A DNA stretch of 64,000 nt from Verrucomicrobiia bacterium (GTDB taxonomy: Bacteria; Verrucomicrobiota; Verrucomicrobiia; Limisphaerales; JAEYXS01). Made by a program: the position numbers and the translations under genes. Shown here one piece after another: positions 18,207-26,279 of this stretch; within the stretch, counting starts at the first letter, position 1, and every line of letters starts with the position of its first letter. The notes under the pieces were generated by a model, which saw nothing but the letters and a program-made list of their open reading frames with translations, ran no database searches and had not been told where the DNA came from. Location: positions 237,253 through 301,252 of the forward strand of contig DASWYF010000048.1 in NCBI GenBank assembly GCA_036405135.1. The letters are read 5' to 3'.

Positions 18207-18288
18207 GGAAAATGGTTGTTAAACCCGCTGCTCCGCTTAGGATGCTGGGCCATTATCGCCTGAGATTAAACGACTTCAACCCATTTTC

Positions 18289-19386
18289 ATGAACGCGGAA
18301 CTAGAGATCAAGTTAGCCCAAGTGCGGGCCGTAATCAAAGAACAGAAGGCTGCCGGTGCGCTTTTCGGCCTGCAACCGAACTTCTCGTGGCTCGCCTGCG
18401 GAGGCGAGGCCCACATCCCGCTGAACACCGACAAATCGTTCGGCCAGCTCCTCGTCACTCCCAAAGGACTCTACGTTTTCGCCACGCGCATCGAGATGCC
18501 GCGCCTCTTGAATGAAGCTCTCAAGGGCCTCGGTGCCAAGCCGCTCGTGTATGAGTGGTTCGATGCGCCGGGTGCGCTGGAAACGCTGAAGAGCGTGGTG
18601 GACCCGAAGAAGGTTCTCTCGGATAACGGCGAATGGGGCACGCAAGCGCGTCCGGAACTCTTCGCGCCATTGCACTATTCCCTGCAACCCATCGAAGTGA
18701 AACGCTACCTCGCGTTGGGCAAGGCGACGGAAGCCGCGATGAACGAAGTGTGCAAGGCTATCAAGCCGGGTCAGACGGAGTTTAATCTCGCCGGTCAATT
18801 GGCCGATGCCGCATGGCAGCGTGATCTCACGCCCGTGGTCTTGCTCGTGGCCACGGATGAGCGCGTGAAGAATTTCCGTCATCCGCTGCCGACGAAGAAG
18901 AAGCTCAAGAAATACGCGATGCTCGTGCTGTGCGCACGTCAGCATGGCTTGATCGTGGCGATGACGCGCCTCGTGCATTTCGGCAAGTTGAGCGAAGACC
19001 TGAAGCGGCGTCATGCGGCGGTGTGTCTCGTGGATACGGCGATGCACCAGAGCACGCGCATCGGCACGCCGGTGCGTGAAGTGTTCCGTCGTGCGACGGC
19101 GACGTATGCGCAGCAAGGTTTCCCGGATGAGTGGCATCTTCACCATCAGGGCGGACCATGCGGCTATCAGGGTCGCGATTATCTCGGTTCACCGACGGCG
19201 CAAGGCGTAGTGCTGGAGAACCAACCTTACGCGTGGAATCCCTCCATCACCGGTACGAAGAGCGAAGACACGATCCTCGCGACCGCCAAGGGACCGATTG
19301 TGGTCACCGAATCCAAGGACTGGCCGATGGTCAGCGTGGAGTGGGATGGTAAGATCGTGAAACGGCCGGATATTTTGGTGAGGTAA
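18289..19386 (+). CDS. M24 (creatinase/aminopeptidase P) family homolog with altered metal ligands
   Basis: The 365-residue protein has the two-part layout of M24B proteins: an N-terminal domain (1-130) and a pita-bread domain with FRHPLPTKKKLKK and HLHHQGGPCGYQGRDY. At the place where active members have Asp in the VLIDxGA and SDxTR motifs, this protein has MLVLCARQHGLIVAMTR, so both Asp ligands are gone, and LENQPYAWNPS replaces the usual Glu of LEPGMVFTIEP. SEDTILAT keeps only part of the last ligand motif. It therefore probably lacks ordinary dinuclear peptidase activity. A different metal use or a binding role is possible. Confidence 0.8.
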   Translation: MNAELEIKLAQVRAVIKEQKAAGALFGLQPNFSWLACGGEAHIPLNTDKSFGQLLVTPKGLYVFATRIEMPRLLNEALKGLGAKPLVYEWFDAPGALETLKSVVDPKKVLSDNGEWGTQARPELFAPLHYSLQPIEVKRYLALGKATEAAMNEVCKAIKPGQTEFNLAGQLADAAWQRDLTPVVLLVATDERVKNFRHPLPTKKKLKKYAMLVLCARQHGLIVAMTRLVHFGKLSEDLKRRHAAVCLVDTAMHQSTRIGTPVREVFRRATATYAQQGFPDEWHLHHQGGPCGYQGRDYLGSPTAQGVVLENQPYAWNPSITGTKSEDTILATAKGPIVVTESKDWPMVSVEWDGKIVKRPDILVR

Positions 19387-19505
19387 TGGAGCGCGAGTCT
19401 CTGACTCGCAGCAATGTGATAATTGCAATGACTTTCCGAACGGGCAGTGCCTGTCGGATAGCGTTTTGCTTGGGTGTGTTGCTGCGGGCAGGAAACCACC
19501 ATTCG

Positions 19506-19958
19506 TCATTTCCACGCATCGCGCCACTGGTCTTGATGCCAGCGCCCCTCATCCATCTCGATGAGGTCGAAGTCCGTGATGACCTTGCCGTCATCCGCGA
19601 ATCCATATTCCTTGATCATGTCCGGGATGAAGCCATCCGTCTCATCGTCGCGCCAGCCGCGTTTGCTCATGAAGCTGTTATAGATGAGGATCTGTTCATC
19701 CGTCAGGCGGCGTCCATTGCTCTCACACCATTCGAGCACTTCCGCATCTGACTTGCCGGAGAGCACCAGGCTCTTCACATCCTCGTAACGCACGCCGAAA
19801 TAGCGGCACGTGCGCCCATCGAAGCCCTTGCCCAGCATATCGAAATAATCCGCTGGCAGCTTGCCCGCCGCGTGCAGACGGATCTTCGAACACATACGCG
19901 CGAAGTAAAAGATACCGCGCGTTTTCTCGTAACAACCCTTGATGCCTTCGATCTTCAT
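19506..19958 (-). CDS. DUF5069-like protein
   Basis: From ATG 19958 the protein has 150 residues. IFYFARMCSKIRLHAAGKLP and YFGVRYEDVKSLVLSGKSD match the pattern of the DUF5069 family, cytoplasmic proteins of unknown function common in Verrucomicrobiota and Cyanobacteria. There is no catalytic motif. An upstream ATG at 19997 would add 13 residues that do not resemble the family. The gene is isolated; a mobile repeat element begins 70 bases upstream of its start. Confidence 0.7.
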   Translation of the reverse strand: MKIEGIKGCYEKTRGIFYFARMCSKIRLHAAGKLPADYFDMLGKGFDGRTCRYFGVRYEDVKSLVLSGKSDAEVLEWCESNGRRLTDEQILIYNSFMSKRGWRDDETDGFIPDMIKEYGFADDGKVITDFDLIEMDEGRWHQDQWRDAWK

Positions 19959-20029
19959 GATGATGGAAGCATCGGGTAAAAGAGGAGGAATGGCCAATCG
20001 CTTTTTCCCGATGGCCCTTGACCGCAGAT

Positions 20030-20210
20030 TAGAGCGGTAAAAAAAATCCTGTAGCCTGGTGGCTGAAGAATGAGAAGGGCGGTCTTTTTGGGTTCTGGCT
20101 TCGTTTCGGCTCAGTCACAGGGTCTTGGGGACCTGCTCCTTCGCCAAAGCCTCGCCAGAACCCAAAAATCCTCGCTCCACCCGGCTACATCATTTTTTTA
20201 AACCGCTCTA
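20030..20210 (-). mobile_element. MITE-like element, full copy 1 (inverted relative to copy 2)
   Basis: This copy is bounded by TA (20030-20031 and 20209-20210). Its termini GAGCGGTAAAAAAAATCCTG and GAGCGGTTTAAAAAAATGAT (the latter read on the minus strand) form imperfect terminal inverted repeats that continue into GTAGCC. It is about 90% identical, in opposite orientation, to 36121-36297. No transposase is encoded. TA flanks and short AT-rich inverted ends fit a non-autonomous derivative of an IS630/Tc1-mariner-type transposon; that family link is an inference. Confidence 0.8.
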
Positions 20211-20353
20211 ACAGGTATGAAGGGAAAACGGATCGTTGCTCTGGTTTACGCTCCTTGAATTTAATAGCACCGGCTTCAATGAACCTGCTGCAGGTCACAG
20301 ACCCTCGTCCCGTTTGCGCTTGCGGGGCGGGTGGGTTTCGTCACTCTTGCGGG

Positions 20354-21259
20354 ATGAATTCCTTGCTTCGTTTTTTAGCCGTGCTTTGTCTTTTTTTAAC
20401 GACAGCAGTGCAGGCAGCGCATCCTTTCCTGGCGTGTGATTACGGCGGGAACAAGGTTTGCCGGGTCTCGGCGGAGGGCAAGATCGAGTGGCAATATGAT
20501 TGCAAGAACCCGCAAGACATCTGGTTGTTGCCCAATGGCAATTACCTGTTCTGCTATGTTAATGGTGCGGTGGAGGTGACGCCCGATGCGGAAAAGAAAA
20601 TCGTTTGGGAATACAAAGCACCCAGCGATGTGAAGTGTGAGGTGCATGCCTGCCAACCCTTGACCGATGGCAAAGTGATGATCGTGGAGACGGGCACCAG
20701 CCGCATCATCGAGGTGGATCGCGCGGGCAAGATCGCCAAAGAGATCAAGCTCACGACGGACCCGGCCGTGAAGATGCACAACCAGTATCGCGGCACACGC
20801 AAGTTGGCGAACGGTCATTACATCGTGTGCTTCAAGGGCGAGGGAAAGATTGTGGAACTGGACAAGGAAGGTAAGACCGTGCGTGAACTCAAAGTGCCTG
20901 GTGATCCGCATGGTGCCGTCTCCGTGGGCAAAGGTCATCTGCTTGTGACTTGCGGCGATGGCCACAAGGTCCAGGAATTCGATAAAGACGGCAAAGTCGT
21001 TTGGGAACTGAACGAGAATGATCTGGAAGGCAATCCGTTACGCTTGATGGCCGGTTGCCAGCGTTTGCCGAATGGAAACACGATCTTCTGCAATTACCTT
21101 GGTCACGGTCACATCGGCAAACAGCCGCAAGTGCTCGAGGTGACACGGGACAAGAAAGTGGTCTGGCTGGTGGAGGACCACGTCCAGTTCAAGACTATCA
21201 ATCAGATTCAGTTGCTGGATGTGAAGGGGAATGTGGTGAAGGGCGAAATATTGCGGTAA
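20354..21259 (+). CDS. Secreted beta-propeller (PQQ/NHL-like) protein
   Basis: From ATG 20354 the protein has a signal peptide (MNSLLRFLAVLCLFLTTAVQ) ending near QAAHP. The rest consists of about six repeats of the type EGKIEWQYDCKNPQDIWLLP, DAEKKIVWEYKAP, AGKIAKEIKL and DGKVVWELNENDLEG, a six-bladed propeller related to PQQ-like or arylsulfotransferase-type folds. There are no catalytic residues that I can name. Upstream in-frame ATGs at 20255 and 20279 precede the signal peptide by 25 or more residues and are rejected. It ends two bases before the convergent beta-helix gene. Confidence 0.82.
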   Translation: MNSLLRFLAVLCLFLTTAVQAAHPFLACDYGGNKVCRVSAEGKIEWQYDCKNPQDIWLLPNGNYLFCYVNGAVEVTPDAEKKIVWEYKAPSDVKCEVHACQPLTDGKVMIVETGTSRIIEVDRAGKIAKEIKLTTDPAVKMHNQYRGTRKLANGHYIVCFKGEGKIVELDKEGKTVRELKVPGDPHGAVSVGKGHLLVTCGDGHKVQEFDKDGKVVWELNENDLEGNPLRLMAGCQRLPNGNTIFCNYLGHGHIGKQPQVLEVTRDKKVVWLVEDHVQFKTINQIQLLDVKGNVVKGEILR

Positions 21260-21261
21260 GC

Positions 21262-22686
21262 CTACTTCACATACGGCGAGTTACCTTCTGCTTTCGCTGA
21301 AAAAGTTTCCGCGCTGATATCGCCAGTCTTGCCGCGCATCAGAATATTCCCGCGCACGAGTACTCCTTTGGAGCGGCCGGCCACCATCACGGATTGAGTG
21401 AGCGTGGGTTCTTCGCGGCGATCAGCGATGATGCAGTCGGAGATGGAGACGTTGTGCGAGCCTTGCACAAAGATGCCGCGATGCCCCGGCTCGTAGATCT
21501 GGCTGGAAGTGATCTTCACACCATCCGAGTCGATCACTTCGATAGCACCACCCTCTTCAAGTGAACCGGCCCGGATGTCCTCCATCTGTATTCCGCTCAA
21601 GGTGATGGCCTTGCATTTCTTCAAGGTGATGCCGCCGGTCACGTCTCCGCGATAATCCGGATTGTGATCAATAACCTGCGTGCCCACGGAGATGTTCCGG
21701 CATTCTTCGAGGAGCAGCGCATGCTCGTGACCGACGAATGTGGTGTTGCCGCTGAGCACGATCCCGCGTGCGCGCACCAAGTGCACATTCACCTTCTGGC
21801 TGCTGATCATGTTGCCCGTGATGCTGATGACGCCCACTTTGTCCGCCGATTCCGCATTGCCGATGAAGCGGATGTTCGCACCGCCCGGACTCGGCTTCGC
21901 CTGAATGGTGTTACTGGCGATGGTTCCTTCCCGCACGCTGCCTTCCGTGACGTCGATGAGAATGTCCGCCGAAGCCTCTGCCTTCAGGTCGTAGTTGTAT
22001 TCGATGTCGTTACCCGTGAAATGAAAATTACGGATCTCACTCGCCGCGATCTTGATGCCACCACTCTTACAATAGCTGATGTGGCTGCCATGGATGATGG
22101 CCTGATGAACGTTCACGCGATCGAAGAACACACCCACACCTGTGTTGTTATAGATGTGGCAACTGTCTATGAGCACATTGCGATTACGTTCATAGAGACG
22201 GATGCCATCACGCACATTGCGGATGAGCGTGGCGCGCACCGTCGGTTGCATCACCTTCACGAACTCAATGCCGTCAGCCTCTGCATGTGTGCCGACGATC
22301 TCCAAGCCATCCACCTGCGGCATGCGTTCCTTTTCCCAGACGCCGGGTTTGAATGAAGCCGGATCAGCAGAACCCATATGCGTGCCAGTAAAGCGGAAGG
22401 CCGGACCCGCTCCAGACATCGTGACACGCCCAACACCGCCTAGGCCGGTGAAGCTGGTCACACCGCGCTCGGCGAGCTTCACTTCGATGGTTTTGGTGAG
22501 AAGATAATTGCCCTTGGGAAATTCCAGCACGCCATCGTTCGCCTCATGCACAGCCTTTTGGATGGCGGCGGTGTCATCGGTCTTGCCATCGCCTTTTGCG
22601 CCGAAGTCGCGCACGGAAGCGGCTTCAGCGAGCAGCGGGATTAAACTTACGGCACCGAAAATAAAGCACACAGCTAGACGGTTCAT
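21262..22686 (-). CDS. Secreted right-handed beta-helix (pectate lyase 3-like) protein
   Basis: The 474-residue protein has a signal peptide (MNRLAVCFIFGAVSLIPLLA) followed by SVRDFGAKGDGKTDDTAAIQ, the hallmark opening of the pectate-lyase-3/GH28-like superfamily. Repeated turns such as RNVLIDSCHIYNNTGVGVFF and HNVSISDCIIADRREEP form a parallel beta-helix. The fold occurs in polysaccharide lyases, hydrolases and epimerases; no specific active site can be recognised. It probably acts on a polysaccharide outside the cell, in keeping with the sulfatase in this window. Confidence 0.85.
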   Translation of the reverse strand: MNRLAVCFIFGAVSLIPLLAEAASVRDFGAKGDGKTDDTAAIQKAVHEANDGVLEFPKGNYLLTKTIEVKLAERGVTSFTGLGGVGRVTMSGAGPAFRFTGTHMGSADPASFKPGVWEKERMPQVDGLEIVGTHAEADGIEFVKVMQPTVRATLIRNVRDGIRLYERNRNVLIDSCHIYNNTGVGVFFDRVNVHQAIIHGSHISYCKSGGIKIAASEIRNFHFTGNDIEYNYDLKAEASADILIDVTEGSVREGTIASNTIQAKPSPGGANIRFIGNAESADKVGVISITGNMISSQKVNVHLVRARGIVLSGNTTFVGHEHALLLEECRNISVGTQVIDHNPDYRGDVTGGITLKKCKAITLSGIQMEDIRAGSLEEGGAIEVIDSDGVKITSSQIYEPGHRGIFVQGSHNVSISDCIIADRREEPTLTQSVMVAGRSKGVLVRGNILMRGKTGDISAETFSAKAEGNSPYVK

Positions 22687-22780
22687 AGTTCGGGCAGAAG
22701 ATGCGGTTGCAGGCTCAACCAGTTCAGACTGGCGGACAGTTTAGACCCAAGGCACTATAACGAGCAACGCCGAATCCGAG

Positions 22781-23851
22781 ATGAGAAAACATTTCCAAAG
22801 GATGCAGAAAGTACTGTGGCTCCTCCTGCTGCTGCCATTGACGGCGTGCCAGTCCTCACGTGTCCAGACGCCCGTCACACCACCGCAACCTTACATGCGT
22901 GTGACACGGGCTGCGGGTGGCACAGCCTCGCTGGATATCGTTATCCGCGAATTCCACGGACCCAAGAAGCGCGATCCTATCGTCTATCTCGTGGGCGTGT
23001 CCCACATCGGTGATGCAGAATATTACCAGACGGTGCAGAACCGGTTGGAAGCAACGGAGTTAGTTTTGTTTGAAGGCGTGCGCGCCAGTGAAGAGCGCGC
23101 CAAACCCAAGCCGCACGATACTTCTGCTCCACCGCCGCCGAAGATGCCGGTGCGGGCGACGAACGAGTTCTCCTTGCAAGCGGATCTGGCGAAATCGCTG
23201 GGATTGGAGTTCCAGCTCGATGTGGTCAATTACGAACGTCCGCACTTCCTGAACAGTGATATGACCATCACGCAGATCATGGAGGTGTTGAATCCCGGCA
23301 AGCGCTTCGGCCCGCCGGGCTCAGGCAAGCCGGTGCAGGCACCGAATGATGATTCTGGCGCGGCGCAGTTCGATAACCTGATGTCCGCGATGGATGGCTC
23401 CGGTTTTATGGGCGGCGTGTTGCAGATGATGGTGAAATTCATCGGAGCCAGTCCGAAGATACAGACCTTGGTGAAGCTCTCGTTCATCGAGATGCTGGGC
23501 AGCTTGGAAGGTGATCTCTCGCGCATGGAGATGCCCTCACCGGGCTTGAAGGAACTGCTAAAAGTTCTGATCGAGAAGCGTAATCACGTGGTGATGGATG
23601 ACCTGCGCGCCAGCCTCGCGGAGAAGCATCCGCCGAAGACGATCGCGATCTTTTACGGTGCCGCGCATATGCCGGATATGGATACGCGCCTGCAAACGGA
23701 ACTGAATTATCGTCCGATGAAAGATGAGTGGTTGAAAGCATTCAGCGTGGACCCGGTGAAAGCCGGAGTGAGCCAGGCCGAAGTGCAGATGGTCAAAGGT
23801 GTAGTGGAATGGCAAATGAAGATGCTGAAACCGGCGAAGCCGAGGGAGTAG
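22781..23851 (+). CDS. TraB/GumN-like lipoprotein
   Basis: The N-terminus contains a lipobox (LLPLTAC, Cys about 23), so it is a lipoprotein of the inner or outer membrane. VGVSHIGDAEYY...LEATELVLFEGVRA corresponds to the first conserved GxxH and E motif, and IAIFYGAAHMPDM to the second GxxH motif, of the TraB/GumN (Tiki-like) family of putative metalloproteases. KRNHVVMDDL matches the family's ERN..M motif. ATG 22802 would give a shorter but still functional lipoprotein signal. Its substrate is unknown. Confidence 0.75.
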   Translation: MRKHFQRMQKVLWLLLLLPLTACQSSRVQTPVTPPQPYMRVTRAAGGTASLDIVIREFHGPKKRDPIVYLVGVSHIGDAEYYQTVQNRLEATELVLFEGVRASEERAKPKPHDTSAPPPPKMPVRATNEFSLQADLAKSLGLEFQLDVVNYERPHFLNSDMTITQIMEVLNPGKRFGPPGSGKPVQAPNDDSGAAQFDNLMSAMDGSGFMGGVLQMMVKFIGASPKIQTLVKLSFIEMLGSLEGDLSRMEMPSPGLKELLKVLIEKRNHVVMDDLRASLAEKHPPKTIAIFYGAAHMPDMDTRLQTELNYRPMKDEWLKAFSVDPVKAGVSQAEVQMVKGVVEWQMKMLKPAKPRE

Positions 23852-23889
23852 ATAGTGGATAGTTGAGGGGATGAATTAACCGAAAACGG

Positions 23890-24249
23890 ATGAACCGTTT
23901 CGTAAAATATCTTGTGACGGCGGCGGCTGGTTTGCTGCTGCTGGTCGCTGGCTTAATCGGTTTGATTGAGTGGCAGAGATGGCGGTCATTGCGTGAGGTC
24001 AAGCAAGTGGTCGCGCAAATCGCTCCCGGCACACCGTTCACAAATGTGGTGCAGCAGTTGGGGAAGCCAGTGGATGTGATTGCCGATAGCCTATACATGC
24101 TTCTGCGCGGCACTCGGAAAGAGGAAAACTTTGTAGGGGATAAAGTTCTGCACATGTTTTTGCATCGCGGACCACCATTCCGCTGGATACTGATCTATAC
24201 TGACAAGGATTCTTCGCGGGTGGTTTATGCGGACTGGACATCGATGTGA
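23890..24249 (+). CDS. Small membrane-anchored protein, possibly SmpA/OmlA-like fold
   Basis: The 119-residue protein has one N-terminal membrane segment (LVTAAAGLLLLVAGLIGLI) after a short basic start, so most of it faces the periplasm. IAPGTPFTNVVQQLGKPVDV resembles the opening of SmpA/OmlA (BamE-like) domains, where a Gly-x-(S/T) turn precedes a helix and LGxP. The similarity is short and unconfirmed. It is the first of four closely packed small genes on the plus strand (gaps of about 24, 53 and 5 bases). Confidence 0.65.
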   Translation: MNRFVKYLVTAAAGLLLLVAGLIGLIEWQRWRSLREVKQVVAQIAPGTPFTNVVQQLGKPVDVIADSLYMLLRGTRKEENFVGDKVLHMFLHRGPPFRWILIYTDKDSSRVVYADWTSM

Positions 24250-24272
24250 ATGTGCCTGAGGGGAAACCGAAA

Positions 24273-24929
24273 ATGAAATTCAGTGAAATCAAGTTTAAGC
24301 GGGATGGTGACTACCCTTGGTCAGAGGGTAAAATGGCTCGTATCGCGTTCAAAGATTGTGAGAACCGTCTGACCTTGGATGAGGATGGCTATTTTTACGC
24401 AGCCGAGGATGATGAAGTCGACAGACCTCAAAAGGTGATTGTGACGGCTTACCATGAAGTTGCTGGGAAATTGGTGGATCATCACCGAACCGCATTTGAA
24501 CACTTCATCGAGAATGCGAGTGCCTATGAAACAAGGCTTTTAAAGTATTTGGGGGACATTGCCGCAGAGAATATTAAATCTGCATTGGCAGTGAAGAGCT
24601 GGAGACAGGAATTGATGTTGTTCTTAATCGGAAAAGGCGGGCTGAAATCGTTCATCAAGAAACATTCCCTTGATGCTCCGGACGGCATTAAGAAACAGAT
24701 CGTGTGGACTGGCCTTGGCCTCTATGACCAAGGTATTGATGGGGTTGGGTTGATTACCGTGGATTTTCACTGTGGTTGGGATGACGAACATGGGATCAGT
24801 GTGCTGATGCATAAGGGCAAAGTCCTCTGTCATGGAGGTCTTGCAGATTATTCAAATCGCGGTGATTCCTTGCTTGAGACGGCCAAATGCGACCAGAGCC
24901 ATTGCAAGGGGTACGACCTCAAGTTGTGA
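24273..24929 (+). CDS. DUF6985-like protein of unknown function
   Basis: ATG 24273 is preferred because GAGGGG lies nine bases upstream; a GTG at 24246 would overlap the preceding gene. The protein has 218 residues. The C-terminal part contains ITVDFHCGWDDEHGISVLMH, close to the WDxEHG motif of the DUF6985 group, which often lies next to polymorphic-toxin immunity-type genes. No signal peptide or membrane segment is seen. It may be an immunity-like or other cytoplasmic protein; its function is unknown. Confidence 0.65.
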   Translation: MKFSEIKFKRDGDYPWSEGKMARIAFKDCENRLTLDEDGYFYAAEDDEVDRPQKVIVTAYHEVAGKLVDHHRTAFEHFIENASAYETRLLKYLGDIAAENIKSALAVKSWRQELMLFLIGKGGLKSFIKKHSLDAPDGIKKQIVWTGLGLYDQGIDGVGLITVDFHCGWDDEHGISVLMHKGKVLCHGGLADYSNRGDSLLETAKCDQSHCKGYDLKL

Positions 24930-24982
24930 AGAGTGGCCTTGCTTGCTCGCGTTAGCGGGACTGGTCGTTGATGTGAATATTT

Positions 24983-25858
24983 ATGCCAAATCCTATCAAT
25001 CTTGAGCTGGTCATTGGCGGCTCTAAAGAAGGCACGGAATACCGTTTTATCGGGGATGAGGCGTCCTTGCGGCAGTTGGCGCAGGATATCCTTAATCGGT
25101 TGGATGGAAAAGAGCCGGGGCCATGGCCGGGAACAGCCTCGATGATTTCTTGTGAACCAGTCGCGCATGAAAGTGGATTGATATTTAAAAGCAAAGGGAA
25201 TGCTTTTTTGTCGTTCCAGAAATCCAGCTCAACGGATAAGGATCAGCAAATCTCTGACTTGGAGCAACAGCTCGCCCAAGCCCGCAGACATACTGAAAAA
25301 GCACAGTTGGAACGCTTCAGTTGGAAAGAGTTAACGGCAGCCTTTGAAGCACTGGCTTCGGCGCAACGGGCTTTGGCGGCTGCCAAAGGGATGCCCTACG
25401 CAGTGCCTTACGATATTGGATTCAAACCTGAAGCCGCTGTGCCTGATCCGATCATCTTTCAGAGTGAAGACGCCATCATGCTGGCATTCTGTGCGGTGAA
25501 AGAAATGCCTGATGGTATGCGGGCGGATGCGGGATTCGGTATTATCGATTTCAAAGGCTGCATGGCCACCAAGTTCGGTTACCCCAATGATGAAGCGTTA
25601 CCCGGACATCCTTTATATGAATGGGGCCTGTCGGCCTACGATGTGTTTGAAGTCATCAACTCCAAATGGGTGAAGGAAATGGCGGAGCAGAACAAGGTGG
25701 TTTTTCCTGAGCACACGATGTCTCCTCGACGACATTTCATTTTCACCTTTCATGACACGACATTCGAATGCGTCACCCGTGAATTGCATGCTTCGTTGAG
25801 CACGAAATCTTACCCGGAGATTTCCGAAGAGTTGAGGCGAAGGGTGATGGGAGGGTGA
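24983..25858 (+). CDS. Uncharacterised protein with coiled coil and conserved YPNDEALPGHPLYEWGL domain
   Basis: The 291-residue protein has two parts. Residues 1-135 carry an N-terminal beta-rich part (LELVIGGSKEGTEYRFIGD) and a predicted coiled coil (DQQISDLEQQLAQARRHTEK). The second half contains GYPNDEALPGHPLYEWGL, EVINSKWVKEMAEQN and RHFIFTFHDTTFECV, a pattern I associate with uncharacterised bacterial proteins with conserved His and Asp. No known function. It may be a fusion of two units. It is packed between two small orphan genes. Confidence 0.7.
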   Translation: MPNPINLELVIGGSKEGTEYRFIGDEASLRQLAQDILNRLDGKEPGPWPGTASMISCEPVAHESGLIFKSKGNAFLSFQKSSSTDKDQQISDLEQQLAQARRHTEKAQLERFSWKELTAAFEALASAQRALAAAKGMPYAVPYDIGFKPEAAVPDPIIFQSEDAIMLAFCAVKEMPDGMRADAGFGIIDFKGCMATKFGYPNDEALPGHPLYEWGLSAYDVFEVINSKWVKEMAEQNKVVFPEHTMSPRRHFIFTFHDTTFECVTRELHASLSTKSYPEISEELRRRVMGG

Positions 25859-25863
25859 TGCCG

Positions 25864-26163
25864 ATGGGAAAAGATTTCTTTCGGCTATACTGGAAAGACC
25901 AGTGTCTCGGCACCATCAGTGAAATTGAATGGGCCGATTTTCCTTGGGCGCAGGGAAGATTTCATGCTGGTGATATGAGCGGGGAAGTGCGTGAAGTTCT
26001 CGATTATATCACCACGCAATCTGCCACAGAGGATGGGTTGATTGATTGGCCGTTTGCCGAGGAGTTGGGTGAGCAGTGGAAAATTGTCGCACCTGACGGC
26101 ATGACGAAGGAGATCGCGCCTCCTATCATTGATTTTGAAGAAGGCTCGATTACTTGGAGGTAA
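25864..26163 (+). CDS. Small protein of unknown function
   Basis: GGAGGG eight bases upstream supports ATG 25864 (99 residues) rather than the GTG at 25855 or ATG at 25858 that overlap the preceding stop. The protein is acidic and rich in Trp and aromatic residues (FRLYWKDQCLGTISEIEWAD, GSITWR at the end), with a small alpha-beta appearance reminiscent of immunity-type proteins. I do not recognise a family. It is the last gene of the four-gene run. Confidence 0.6.
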   Translation: MGKDFFRLYWKDQCLGTISEIEWADFPWAQGRFHAGDMSGEVREVLDYITTQSATEDGLIDWPFAEELGEQWKIVAPDGMTKEIAPPIIDFEEGSITWR

Positions 26164-26200
26164 GGCAGTTCCGCCTCCTTGTGTCGGCGGCTACGATTAG

Positions 26201-26237
26201 AAACAAAACAGCCGCCCTGGTTTCCCAAGGCGGCTGG
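26201..26237 (-). terminator. Rho-independent terminator of the aminotransferase gene
   Basis: On the minus strand the stem CAGCCGCC (26236-26229) pairs with GGCGGCTG (26216-26209) and is followed by TTTTGTTTC. It lies 43 bases beyond the aminotransferase stop codon, in the orientation expected for that gene. Confidence 0.65.
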
Positions 26238-26279
26238 AAGTCGATCAGTTAGCGCGGACTGACGTCCACGGCTACAGAT

